Shown here one piece after another: positions 1 to 7,230 of a stretch of DNA of 35,053 nucleotides; positions within the stretch are counted from its first letter, which is position 1, and each line of letters opens with the position of its first letter. The notes below the pieces were generated by a model, which saw nothing but the letters and a program-made list of their open reading frames with translations, ran no database searches and was not told the origin of the DNA. The position numbers were made by a program, and so were the translations under genes. This DNA comes from Caryophanales bacterium UBA2450. Its GTDB lineage: Bacteria > Bacillota_I > Bacilli_A > RFN20 > CAG-826. Where the stretch lies: contig DDQE01000016.1 of assembly GCA_002342545.1 (NCBI GenBank), positions 1-35,053 on the forward strand, written 5' to 3'.

Positions 1-2
1 AC

Positions 3-74
3 CAATTTGGTGTGCTGCTAGAACAAATTTTTAAAAGACTTGAAGTCTTTGACTTCATTATTTTATTGTTTTAA
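3..74 (+). CDS. possible C-terminal end of a gene starting left of the window
   Basis: An open frame enters from the left edge and stops at TAA 72-74, giving about 23 residues rich in hydrophobic amino acids. It overlaps the start of the next frame. It could be the tail of an upstream gene, or the front of the 40-1371 gene separated from it by a frameshift. Only the left-flanking sequence can decide, so confidence is low. Confidence 0.25.
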   Translation, partial: QFGVLLEQIFKRLEVFDFIILLF

Positions 75-1371
75 AGAGGCATCGATTGATAACTTTCCGG
101 TTAGCAATATTTATCTTGTTGTTGGTATAAATAATGTTGCTACTATTTGTTTTGAAACCAATTATCTTGAGAATATATCAAATAAATTTTTATCATCTTT
201 AAATTGCAAACAATATATTTTTGACAAATGCAAAAAAATCAAAAGAAATATTTGTAAAGACCTAGATGGATATATTGACGCTTTCAATGAAATTAATTTT
301 GATAATTTGCTCGGACTTAGTGATGTTTTTACTAAGCTAAAAAAGAAAGGCGAAACAAGGAGAACTGTTTTTGTTAAAATTACGCAAGATAAAAATAATT
401 TTATAAATGTATCTCACAGAACATTAGTTATGTATAATAAAAACATCGCGCTATTTTACAATCTACTTTGTACTAGTATTTGCTATTACAGGAGCATTTC
501 TTACGCATCAATAGCAAAAAGGACTGAGAGTAACCAATTGTTTACGAAAAAGAACTCTCTAAAGGAAAGGATTAATTGGATTAATAACGAACGCAGTGGT
601 TCAATTATAAACAAAGCACCAATAAGCGATTCTGAAAACTTTTTTATTGATTATACGACATTTGTATATGGTTATGCGATGCCGTTTTATCAAATGATAG
701 ACGAAAAAAAGAAGAATAAAAAAGATTATGAAGAATTATTCGAAAGTAATCACCACCTAAGATATAGAGCAGTTCATATTTATTACTCTATTGTTTCATC
801 AATAATATATTCTTCCATGCTACTTTGCGCTGGATCACTGCTTAAAATCTATTTAAATGCATTGCAAAAACACAACTCTTTCTTGATTAGAATCCCATCA
901 ATAAAAAATTATACATCAGTTTATAACAAGACACTTTCAACTTATAACAACTATTCGCTTAATCAAAATCATGAAAAAATTATTTTTTATCACAAGATTT
1001 ATGAAGCTTTAAAAATTGAAGAGAGAATGGCAGATATTAATGTTACCTCCAATACTCTTTGGCATGATGCTAATACTAATAATGGTTTTGTGTTGCCTAT
1101 GGTTCAAACTATCATCACAATAATAGGTTTTATTTGCTTAATGCAATTTTCATTTTCAAAATTTTTCTGGTGTCTGGGTCCATGGATTCTTTTAGTGTCT
1201 ACTGCCTCTTTGCTTGCTATAATTACCTTATTGTTCACTATAATAAATTTAATCTCTAAATCTATTATTGATAGAAATAGGCTGCCATCATCTGAAAAGT
1301 ATATCTGCTTTTGCAAATGTTGTCAGATATATAACACCAACAAAAAAAGACTGAAAAGCAAAAAAGACTGA
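40..1371 (+). CDS. unknown membrane protein, start uncertain
   Basis: I do not recognise this 443-residue protein. The frame is closed upstream by TAG at 19-21 and its first usable start is TTG at 40, with no Shine-Dalgarno sequence; the first in-frame ATG lies about 128 codons in. The N-terminal half is soluble, lysine/asparagine-rich and without a recognisable motif. A hydrophobic segment lies near residues 240-270, and two clear transmembrane helices form the C-terminal part (about 350-372 and 377-402), followed by a basic, cysteine-containing tail (CFCKCC). A perfect bidirectional hairpin terminator follows 120 bases downstream. The poor start suggests either a leftward frameshift or a 5'-truncated gene. 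Its position at the border of a defence-rich island makes a membrane effector conceivable, but nothing in the sequence shows that. Confidence 0.6.
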   Translation: MKSLTSLFYCFKEASIDNFPVSNIYLVVGINNVATICFETNYLENISNKFLSSLNCKQYIFDKCKKIKRNICKDLDGYIDAFNEINFDNLLGLSDVFTKLKKKGETRRTVFVKITQDKNNFINVSHRTLVMYNKNIALFYNLLCTSICYYRSISYASIAKRTESNQLFTKKNSLKERINWINNERSGSIINKAPISDSENFFIDYTTFVYGYAMPFYQMIDEKKKNKKDYEELFESNHHLRYRAVHIYYSIVSSIIYSSMLLCAGSLLKIYLNALQKHNSFLIRIPSIKNYTSVYNKTLSTYNNYSLNQNHEKIIFYHKIYEALKIEERMADINVTSNTLWHDANTNNGFVLPMVQTIITIIGFICLMQFSFSKFFWCLGPWILLVSTASLLAIITLLFTIINLISKSIIDRNRLPSSEKYICFCKCCQIYNTNKKRLKSKKD

Positions 1372-1491
1372 AAAGTGTTGATTTCAATTCATGTGTGTTT
1401 TATACTATACATGCGAACAAGAAGAAGAACATTAAGGCGAAGTTGATAAACATTGAATTTAAAAATGTTTTGATTGCTAAATTAGTTCTTC

Positions 1492-1515
1492 AAAAACTGA
1501 CTGGTGTCAGTTTTT
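1492..1515. terminator. bidirectional intrinsic terminator
   Basis: A perfect 10-bp stem, AAAAACTGAC / GTCAGTTTTT, closes a TGGT loop and has U-runs on both strands. It sits between the + strand membrane-protein gene and the - strand zinc-ribbon gene and can end both transcripts. Confidence 0.85.
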
Positions 1516-1580
1516 ATTTTGATTAGGAAATTCTATTTGAAGCTCTAATTAAATAAAAAGCTATTACAGGCCTTCTTATA

Positions 1581-1823
1581 TTATTTTTTATCTGGTTTAT
1601 AGATGAATCCACCTTTGATTTGGTCGTAGACATCCTTAGGAACAAACAAATCATGGTCACATTTAGGACAAGTTATCGCTGGATTCTCATCAAAGTCGGG
1701 ATCAAACAATTCTGAAAATATGTCCATTGGGATTACCTCTTCATAATCACAATTAAGACATTTCATATCTATGATAAATTCACCAGTATTTTTGTCTTCT
1801 CTTACTCTAAAGTTGTAGCGCAT
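1581..1823 (-). CDS. small zinc-ribbon protein coupled to the transposase
   Basis: This 80-residue acidic protein has two Cys-x2-Cys knuckles (CLNC near residue 23 and CPKC near 52), the pattern of a zinc ribbon. Its ATG overlaps the stop of the IS91-like transposase as TAATG, so it is probably translated by coupling to it, and both genes share the terminator at 1492-1515. I do not recognise a specific family. It could be an accessory protein of the insertion element that helps the transposase bind DNA, or a small host regulator captured by it. The fold is supported by the motif; the role is inference from the overlap. Confidence 0.7.
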   Translation of the reverse strand: MRYNFRVREDKNTGEFIIDMKCLNCDYEEVIPMDIFSELFDPDFDENPAITCPKCDHDLFVPKDVYDQIKGGFIYKPDKK

Positions 1824-2851
1824 TAACCATAACCCTCTTTTCTATGAAAATCTGATAATTCAAGGTTGAGAATCATTTGGGTCCCACATTTACATAAAAG
1901 TGGGTCATAACCAAATGCTTTCTTTAAACCATTTACCCATATTGTATCACTTAACATTCTTTTTAACTCTTTATCGCTGAATAAAGGTTTATCTTTTACC
2001 TTATCTTTAAACTTATTTGAGTAAAATCCATAGTATCTAATTTGTTGAAAGCCTTTATCAGCGACATGAAGAACTAATCTCTCCATAAATTTAAAAACAT
2101 CTTCGGTGATATATTGTCTTCCTTTCTTTTCGTTTTCATCTTCAATATCATCATCTTCATGTGGATCATAAAACCAAGTGACTGTGTTATTCTCAATATC
2201 ACATTTAGTTATTCTTCTTTCTGATATTGGAGGGTGAGAAGCATATCTAGCAATATAATTTGTTAATTCTGTCATATCTTTAGTGGTGTATTTCTCTTTT
2301 GAAAACTTTTTACCATAAACATAATAACCAAGAGGGTATTTATCCTTTAATTCTTTAAGAAGCAGATACATTTGTTGCTGTTCTTTTTTAGGACGATTAG
2401 CTTTGAAATAACCGTAGATGTGATTGAATAAAGCATTTCTAAAAGCAATTCTTAAAAAATCAAAAGAAAAGTAATCATATTTTTTAAGTTCACCTTTGTT
2501 ATTCCAATACTTTTCCGCGATTAAGACATGGATGTGTGGGTGCCACTTCATATCTCTACCAAATGTATGGAGAAAATCGATATGTCCTAATCTTCTTTTT
2601 TCTTTCTTATAAGCGATAGGAGCGTGCCTTTCAAGTAAAGCATTAAATGCCTCATCAACACTTCTAAATAAAGCATTCAGTAGTGGCTTTCTATATAAAC
2701 GAAAATAATCTCTTAATTGAAAAGGAATAGTAAAAACAAATTGCCTATGCGATACTTCTAGACATTTCTCGCTTACTTTAACAGTTCTTTGGTCTTTATA
2801 TTTCTTACCACATGATGGACACATCCTAGAATGACAAGAAAATCCCATCAT
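1823..2851 (-). CDS. IS91-like HUH (Y2) transposase, main body of a frameshifted gene
   Basis: This 342-residue part carries the hallmarks of an IS91-family rolling-circle transposase. It begins inside the N-terminal zinc-binding domain (CPSCG near residue 12; another CPEC knuckle lies just upstream in the same frame). The HUH metal-binding motif HPHIHVLI is near residue 103, and a tyrosine pair spaced by three residues (YIARY) stands before SHPPISERR, matching the Y2 catalytic site. A late CKCG knuckle closes the protein. The frame is open upstream of the ATG at 2851 to about 2960 and joins in sense with a second frame (2938-3171) that encodes the missing N-terminus, so the intact protein would be about 450 residues. 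As it stands the gene is probably inactive unless ribosomes shift frame. Family assignment is firm; activity is doubtful. Confidence 0.85.
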   Translation of the reverse strand: MMGFSCHSRMCPSCGKKYKDQRTVKVSEKCLEVSHRQFVFTIPFQLRDYFRLYRKPLLNALFRSVDEAFNALLERHAPIAYKKEKRRLGHIDFLHTFGRDMKWHPHIHVLIAEKYWNNKGELKKYDYFSFDFLRIAFRNALFNHIYGYFKANRPKKEQQQMYLLLKELKDKYPLGYYVYGKKFSKEKYTTKDMTELTNYIARYASHPPISERRITKCDIENNTVTWFYDPHEDDDIEDENEKKGRQYITEDVFKFMERLVLHVADKGFQQIRYYGFYSNKFKDKVKDKPLFSDKELKRMLSDTIWVNGLKKAFGYDPLLCKCGTQMILNLELSDFHRKEGYG

Positions 2852-2937
2852 AAAGAAATCACCACATTCAGGACATTCGTAATAAAGAAAACCATTATCA
2901 AAATTATGACATCCAACAAATTTATCAATTGATTCAA

Positions 2938-3171
2938 TTAACCCAGTCTTTGTAATCTTCTCTCGTATCTCTTTTTAAATTCTGGCCAGTATCTAATGAA
3001 AATATCTTTAATATAAACATCACCTTGAAGTTTTCTAGCATAATAACAATTATTTTTCTTTCTAATTTCGTTATAGAAAACATCTCTTCCGTGTTTTTTG
3101 GCTTCGTTAATATCGTCCTTAAAGTTCATGAAATAACGATTAATCCTTAAATCAGAGTTTCGATAAAACAT
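2938..3171 (-). pseudogene. N-terminal fragment of the IS91-like transposase
   Basis: This 77-codon frame ends with the motif FIRYWPEFKKRYERRLQRLG followed by TAA. Going back one base at that point, the next frame continues as LIESIDKFVG and then CHNFDNGF, leading into the zinc-binding domain of the main body. The two pieces therefore belong to one gene broken by a -1 shift. The likeliest cause is loss of one T in a short T-run at about 2940, because the residues on both sides read smoothly across the break. No canonical slippery heptamer lies exactly at the joint, so a sequencing error or a real disabling deletion fits better than programmed shifting. Confidence 0.7.
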
Positions 3172-3181
3172 ACCTATATTA

Positions 3182-3209
3182 TAAAAAAACTCGGCGGCTA
3201 GTCCGAGTT
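3182..3209 (-). terminator. hairpin terminator upstream of the transposase
   Basis: The 7-bp stem AACTCGG/CCGAGTT is followed on the minus strand by a run of T. It lies just upstream of the transposase fragment and would block transcription entering the element from the right, a common arrangement in insertion elements. It could instead be part of an element end. Confidence 0.6.
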
Positions 3210-3213
3210 ATAG

Positions 3214-3229
3214 GCGATTTTTAAATCGC
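3214..3229. repeat. perfect inverted repeat beside the element
   Basis: GCGATTT and AAATCGC pair perfectly across a TT loop, followed on the plus strand by TTTT. It is either a second weak terminator or part of the IS91-like end structure. Confidence 0.5.
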
Positions 3230-3500
3230 TTTTGTTCTGTTATGGAAACACCCGCTGAATAAGTTACTTATAATATTAAGAAGTAAAATGATGTCGTCTA
3301 AAAGATAATCAAATTATTAATATACCAACATAGAAGTTTTTGAATTGAAAGGTACGTTCTTGGTATTTGACACTTATTAATATTGTTTTCTGCTATCACA
3401 GAAAGCGATTGTTATTTATCTACCAAAACGATGCTTAGCTCGAGATATAGCGAGATTAAAGCCTTATCCTTATAGTTCATAAATATAAGATAATGTTTAA
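3230..3500. other. intergenic stretch between the element and tcmP
   Basis: There is no convincing gene here. It holds the sequence CCGCTGAATAAGTTAC at 3252-3267, which recurs with one base less at 6639-6653 as part of a terminator hairpin. Here the second arm of that hairpin is missing, as if it was cut at about 3267. The rest is AT-rich with no structure I can support. Confidence 0.5.
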
Positions 3501-3529
3501 TTGAAAACGTTTTAGGCGTCTGATAACAT
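3501..3529 (+). promoter_or_regulatory. tcmP promoter, probably leaderless
   Basis: TTGAAA (3501-3506), a 17-base spacer and TAACAT (3524-3529), preceded by a TG extension, form a good sigma70/sigmaA-type promoter. The expected start of transcription falls at about 3535-3537, on the tcmP ATG itself, and no ribosome binding site is present. Confidence 0.6.
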
Positions 3530-3535
3530 TTTTAT

Positions 3536-4378
3536 ATGAGTAAAAAAGAGACATTTGGTGGTGTTTGGACAATAGAAAAATTAGATATTTTATCTAAGTA
3601 TCTTGATTTTTATACAACAGCGCTAAAAAACCAAAATTTTAGAAAAATATATGTTGATGGATTTGCTGGCGAAGGCGAAATTACTCTTCGAAACGGGCAA
3701 AAAATTGAAGGGTCTGCTTCTATAGCACTTAACATAGGGTTACCATTTGATCGATATTATTTTATAGAGTTAAACACTAAAAAAGCAAAGAAGCTTGAAC
3801 TTCTTAAATACTCAAGAAAAGATAGAAATATAACAATAATTAATTCTGACGCAAATATTGCTCTTCAAAGCCTTGTATTAAATACTGACTGGAGGTATTC
3901 AAGAGGAGTTTTCTTTGTTGATCCTTTTGCAACACAAACAGAATGGAAAACGCTTAAAGTTATTTCCGATACAGGATCCATTGATTTGTGGTTTTTGTTT
4001 CCTTTTTACGCGGTCAATCGTCTTTTTGCAAAAGATAAAGAACAAATTGTTTTGTGGAAAGATAGACTAAACAATTGTTTTGGCGGAAACGACTGGGAGG
4101 ACGTAATTTATAAGAAAAAAGAAGCAGTTCAATTAAGCATATTTGAAGGAGAGCAATTCGAAAGCGACTTTGAAAAAGTTGGTACTGATTCAATTATCAA
4201 ATATGTTACTAACAAACTTAAGACTATTTTCCCTTATGTTGCTCCTAATCCTAGAATTTTTAAAAATGAGAAAAATAGCATAATGTTTATTTTGTTCTTT
4301 ATGACATCAAGCAAAAACCCAAAAGCACAAGTGCTTGCATCAAAATGTGCTGAACACATATTAAAAACAAAGGAATGA
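3536..4378 (+). CDS. tcmP: three-Cys-motif partner protein TcmP
   Basis: This 280-residue protein matches the TcmP family, named because it is regularly encoded beside a protein with a three-cysteine motif, as here. It opens with the family's KKETFGGVWTIEKLDIL-type start. It has a Rossmann-like series resembling class I methyltransferases: YVDGFAGEGE (39-48) as a glycine loop, FIELN (76-80) as the acidic strand, NSDAN (103-107), and FVDPF (127-131) where amino-methyltransferases carry a catalytic DPPY-type motif. Whether it methylates anything is not known to me. Its stop overlaps the next start as ATGA, so the two proteins are made together. The pair's job is unknown; both members are common in phage-related and defence-rich DNA, which fits the neighbourhood. 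Confidence 0.85.
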   Translation: MSKKETFGGVWTIEKLDILSKYLDFYTTALKNQNFRKIYVDGFAGEGEITLRNGQKIEGSASIALNIGLPFDRYYFIELNTKKAKKLELLKYSRKDRNITIINSDANIALQSLVLNTDWRYSRGVFFVDPFATQTEWKTLKVISDTGSIDLWFLFPFYAVNRLFAKDKEQIVLWKDRLNNCFGGNDWEDVIYKKKEAVQLSIFEGEQFESDFEKVGTDSIIKYVTNKLKTIFPYVAPNPRIFKNEKNSIMFILFFMTSSKNPKAQVLASKCAEHILKTKE

Positions 4379-5142
4379 AAAAAGTAACACGTAAATCACT
4401 TCTTTACAAAACAGGGGTTGAATATGGAGATTACACAATCAACCATGTTTTAGGGTGTTCTCATGGATGTATGTTTCCTTGTTATGCCTTTAATATGGCA
4501 AAAAGATTTGGAAATGTAAAATCCTACCAGGAGTGGATTGAACCTAAAATAGTGTCCAACGCTTTAGAACTATTGGATAAAGAAATACCTAAATATAGAA
4601 AATCAATTAAATCAGTACAATTATCTTTCACTACAGATCCATTTATGGTTGGATATCCTGAAGTTTCTGATTTATCAATTAAGATTATTAATAGATTAAA
4701 TAAAGATGGCATAAAGGCTATTACATTGACTAAAGGAATTATTCCTGAAGAAGTTCTTAATACTTCGCGATATAACGAGTTTGGAATAACGCTTGTATCT
4801 TTAGATGAAAGCTTTAGAAAAAAATACGAACCAGGCACAGCACCTTATGCTGATAGAATTGAAAGTTTAAGAAGGGCTCACGATGCTGGGTTTAAGACAT
4901 GGGTTAGCATTGAACCTTACCCTACACCTAATATAGTTAAACAAAATTTAAGCGAACTTTTAATCTTAATTCCATTTGTTGATTATATTGTGTTTGGCAA
5001 ATGGAACTATAACAAGATTATTTCTGAATACAAAGATAGAAATAAGTATTACAACGAATGTGCTGATTTGGTTATTAGTTATTGTAAGGCCAATAATATT
5101 AAGTGTCACATTAAGGATGGAACTATAACAAATAATATATGA
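4375..5142 (+). CDS. radical-SAM-like protein with a Cx3Cx3C motif, TcmP partner
   Basis: This 255-residue protein has CSHGCMFPCYAF at residues 28-39, giving cysteines 28, 32 and 36. The spacing is C-x3-C-x3-C, one residue longer in the second gap than the usual radical SAM C-x3-C-x2-C. The following CYA and the downstream segments (SFTTDPF near 82-88, ITLTKG near 116, WVSIEPYPTP near 175) resemble spore-photoproduct-lyase-like radical SAM and Gp37/Gp68-type (DUF5131) proteins. It most likely holds a 4Fe-4S cluster and cleaves S-adenosylmethionine, though the altered spacing means this needs proof. The ATG overlaps the tcmP stop by four bases. Together they look like a two-protein nucleic-acid-acting module, which is inference from context. 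Confidence 0.8.
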   Translation: MKKVTRKSLLYKTGVEYGDYTINHVLGCSHGCMFPCYAFNMAKRFGNVKSYQEWIEPKIVSNALELLDKEIPKYRKSIKSVQLSFTTDPFMVGYPEVSDLSIKIINRLNKDGIKAITLTKGIIPEEVLNTSRYNEFGITLVSLDESFRKKYEPGTAPYADRIESLRRAHDAGFKTWVSIEPYPTPNIVKQNLSELLILIPFVDYIVFGKWNYNKIISEYKDRNKYYNECADLVISYCKANNIKCHIKDGTITNNI

Positions 5143-5259
5143 ACATAAATATATTTTATAAATCCGAAAAATGTTACTGTGTTAATGGTTTTAATATAAT
5201 TGAAATGGTGTTCATTACTTTGAAACTATGTATTTGTAGAGCGAAATAATGCGGATGAA

Positions 5260-6501
5260 ATGGCTACAAAATCAGTAATCAAAAAAGATAAAACGTTATT
5301 AATTGAATATGAGCCAGAATTTGGCTTTGTTTCTTTTGAAGAATTTATAAAATCATGTGAGTACTATGAAAAAGATGGTAGGTCTCTTATTCTTAATAGA
5401 ACCTTTCATATCAAAAAAGAAAACATAGTCAATAAAGATGAAGATGATTTTCCAGCATACATTATGATAGGAAGAAAGGACGAGACCGAGAGTTATTATC
5501 GATTGGATCGGAATGTTTTTAATATTGCGTATGATGTTTACTTTGATGTGAACATTCCAATCAAATTAAGGTATTTAACTCATGAAAATACGTCGGTAAT
5601 TGGATATTTATCTAGAACAATAAACTCTGATATTTACATTGATGCTGATAAACATGAAAACTCCACTAATCACATTCCGGTTGATAGGTTTGAGGAGTGT
5701 ATTGTTAGAATGCCAACCAGATATGAATTGTCAAAGTATAAAGATAAAGTTACAGAACAATTGTTTCAGGATTTTTTTGAAAGTGTTCCGGACTACAAGA
5801 GCAAATATGAAACATATGTTAATAAGCTGCGCAACGTTGATGATTATAGCGAGAATATGCCTAAGGCTTTTTATAGTTTTAAAATTGAAGAATATAAAAG
5901 CATTTTGCAAAATCTTAAGTCGATGCTTAATGACAAAACGTTATCTGAAAAACAATGGCAAAATAAGATAATCGATATTATAAAAATTGTCTTTCCAAAA
6001 TATCTATACATTTTCCCTTCTGTAAGCATTATTTCGCTTGGTGACAAAAAACAGCTGGATTTTTTGGCAATTGACAATCAAGGACATGTTGACGTTATTG
6101 AAATAAAAAAAGCTGAAATTGGAAAACTCCTAAGATTATATAGGGACAATTATTCGCCGACCAAGGAATTGGCTGGATCGTTTACTCAAGTTGAAAAATA
6201 TATTTATTTTTTAGCATCAGACAAAGAGCGTCTAGATAATAAACTGAATTCTACATTTCGCGATAAGATTGGCAATTTAATAATTAAAATCGTTAATCCG
6301 CAAGGTGTTATTATTGCGGGAAGGGGAAACGATATGTCTGAATTAGAAAAAAACGATTTTGAAATCGTTAGAAAAGCACATAAGGACATTTCTGAAGTAA
6401 TTACTTATGATGAACTTATTACTAGGTTAGAAAATACAATAATGGCTTTTGAAAACAAAAAAACCAAAACTTGTTCAGAGGACGACGATCTTCCGTTTTA
6501 A
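5260..6501 (+). CDS. sduA: Shedu-type anti-phage nuclease (DUF4263)
   Basis: This 413-residue protein fits SduA, the single-gene Shedu defence protein. The C-terminal DUF4263 domain (about 210-390) has a PD-(D/E)XK nuclease core: an early glutamate in LSEKQWQ (E230), the aspartate in KQLDFLAI (D267), EIKK (E281, K283), and the family's YSPTKELAGSFTQVEKYI segment with Q310. The N-terminal 200 residues form the variable sensor region typical of Shedu proteins and show no other motif. The start is ATG at 5260; the upstream GGATGAA is only a weak ribosome binding site. The gene stands alone, 117 bases after the radical-SAM gene and followed by terminators. Shedu proteins are known to protect against phages; the trigger for this one is unknown. 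Confidence 0.85.
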   Translation: MATKSVIKKDKTLLIEYEPEFGFVSFEEFIKSCEYYEKDGRSLILNRTFHIKKENIVNKDEDDFPAYIMIGRKDETESYYRLDRNVFNIAYDVYFDVNIPIKLRYLTHENTSVIGYLSRTINSDIYIDADKHENSTNHIPVDRFEECIVRMPTRYELSKYKDKVTEQLFQDFFESVPDYKSKYETYVNKLRNVDDYSENMPKAFYSFKIEEYKSILQNLKSMLNDKTLSEKQWQNKIIDIIKIVFPKYLYIFPSVSIISLGDKKQLDFLAIDNQGHVDVIEIKKAEIGKLLRLYRDNYSPTKELAGSFTQVEKYIYFLASDKERLDNKLNSTFRDKIGNLIIKIVNPQGVIIAGRGNDMSELEKNDFEIVRKAHKDISEVITYDELITRLENTIMAFENKKTKTCSEDDDLPF

Positions 6502-6543
6502 TTGTTTTTAAAGACTGATGATACTGAAAAGAATGGTGGCAAA

Positions 6544-6563
6544 GAAAAAGCGGGCAAGCCCGC
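6544..6563 (-). terminator. GC-rich intrinsic terminator (minus strand)
   Basis: GCGGGC/GCCCGC around an AA loop (6550-6563) is followed on the minus strand by TTTTTCTTTG. It is a back-up for the terminator at 6629-6660. On the plus strand the stem lacks a U-run. A further short stem, GTATAG/CTATAC, lies just to the right. Confidence 0.7.
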
Positions 6564-6628
6564 AAGCGGTATAGCCTCCGCCTATACAATTATACTATTC
6601 TAGTTTTACTGATATGTTCTAATACTTT

Positions 6629-6660
6629 AAAAAAAGAACCGCTGATAAGTTACCAGTGGT
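6629..6660 (-). terminator. intrinsic terminator of the DUF2188 gene
   Basis: ACCGCTG (6638-6644) pairs with CAGTGGT (6654-6660), one G-U pair included, around the loop ATAAGTTAC. The minus strand continues with TCTTTTTTT. It ends the DUF2188 transcript 25 bases after its stop codon. Confidence 0.75.
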
Positions 6661-6684
6661 GCTTTCTGTTTTTGAGTAATGATA

Positions 6685-6918
6685 TTAGGTTCTGTCTTTA
6701 GGTGGACATGGGTCGTTGCCATGACTGTCAGAACCTGAAATTTTGCCGTTCATGTTATGAATGACTAGTTCGGTATTTTGATTGACGCTGATTTGTCTAC
6801 CTGCATTAATGGCGTCTTGCTTTGTGTTATATACACCTGATGCTCTTGTTGCGTTGTTTCTTTTAACAGCCCAACCACCATTCTCTCTATGAACTACATG
6901 ATGTTCATTTCTAGGCAT
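6685..6918 (-). CDS. DUF2188 family small protein
   Basis: This 77-residue protein has the DUF2188 pattern: a short beta-rich start ending in GGWAVKR, then a helix (NTKQDAINAGRQI) and a final strand (TELVIHNMNGKI) with the G-K-I ending seen in the family. The function of DUF2188 is unknown. The start is set at 6918 because a strong AAAGGAGGG lies six bases before it; an ATG seven codons earlier would place that site inside the gene. It is a single-gene unit with its own upstream inverted repeat (6951-6965), leader hairpins and two terminators. Such proteins are common on plasmids and mobile islands. Confidence 0.8.
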   Translation of the reverse strand: MPRNEHHVVHRENGGWAVKRNNATRASGVYNTKQDAINAGRQISVNQNTELVIHNMNGKISGSDSHGNDPCPPKDRT

Positions 6919-6950
6919 AATTAGCCCTCCTTTCATTAGCAGACTTTTAT

Positions 6951-6965
6951 AGTGGAGTCTCCACT
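6951..6965. promoter_or_regulatory. palindrome upstream of the DUF2188 gene, possible operator
   Basis: AGTGGAG-T-CTCCACT is a perfect inverted repeat with a one-base centre, 33 bases before the DUF2188 start codon. Such tight symmetry suits a dimeric repressor site better than an RNA hairpin, but no regulator is assigned. Confidence 0.45.
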
Positions 6966-6973
6966 AAGGATAT

Positions 6974-7068
6974 AAAAAGCCATCGTAACGATGGCGATAT
7001 TTCTATCGCGCATCTAATTGCTTTCCTTTAATTTAGCAATAATAGATACGCGTAAATTATTAGAAAGC
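6974..7068 (-). ncRNA. structured leader or small RNA between divergent genes
   Basis: Read on the minus strand, an outer stem GCTTTC/GAAAGC encloses an inner 7-bp stem (7029-7035 with 7053-7059) separated by a symmetric 3x3 internal loop. Next comes GCGATA/TATCGC (6994-7009), then GCCATCG/CGATGGC (6979-6995) followed by TTTTTATA, an intrinsic terminator. The last two stems share two bases, so extending one may weaken the other. This could be an attenuating leader for the DUF2188 gene or an independent small RNA. The structures are seen; the role is inference. Confidence 0.4.
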
Positions 7069-7082
7069 TATATTTAGTTTGT

Positions 7083-7111
7083 TTGGACTTTTTTATCCAT
7101 GCTTTTATTAT
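7083..7111 (+). promoter_or_regulatory. possible promoter of the ATPase/TOPRIM pair
   Basis: TTGGAC (7083-7088) and TATTAT (7106-7111) are 17 bases apart. The transcript would have a leader of about 110 bases. The second half of that leader holds another TATAAT at 7189-7194 without a clear -35 box. Confidence 0.4.
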
Positions 7112-7230
7112 ATTATTAAATAGATAGAAATCAAGAAAAAATACAAAATGTATATTTTCCTATACAATTATAGTTAAGGCGTGTAAAATATAATTGTGTT
7201 ATGTATTTAACAAAGTAGGAGGTTGTTTTT

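Larger units (their letters stand above)
1581..3230 (-). mobile_element. IS91-like insertion element, boundaries approximate
   Basis: The unit holds the split HUH transposase, the coupled zinc-ribbon gene and, upstream of the transposase, two adjacent perfect hairpins (3188-3209 and 3214-3229). IS91-type elements have no terminal inverted repeats and make no target duplication, so the ends cannot be fixed by eye. A GTTC (reverse complement GAAC) at 3234-3237 is compatible with the GAAC-type target of this family but is too short to rely on. Confidence 0.5.

Noticed and set aside
2938..2990. Programmed -1 frameshifting in the transposase
   Set aside because: The only A-rich candidate (TTTAAAAAG) lies before the joint and is not a canonical slippery heptamer in the right phase. 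The protein reads smoothly only if the shift is at the stop codon, pointing to a deletion.
3181..3267. CRISPR-like or tandem repeat array near hairpins
   Set aside because: The hairpins differ in sequence and there is no regular repeat-spacer spacing.
4524..4838. 104-codon open frame antisense to the radical-SAM gene
   Set aside because: The sense strand carries the conserved family motifs; the antisense frame has no start signal or recognisable domain.
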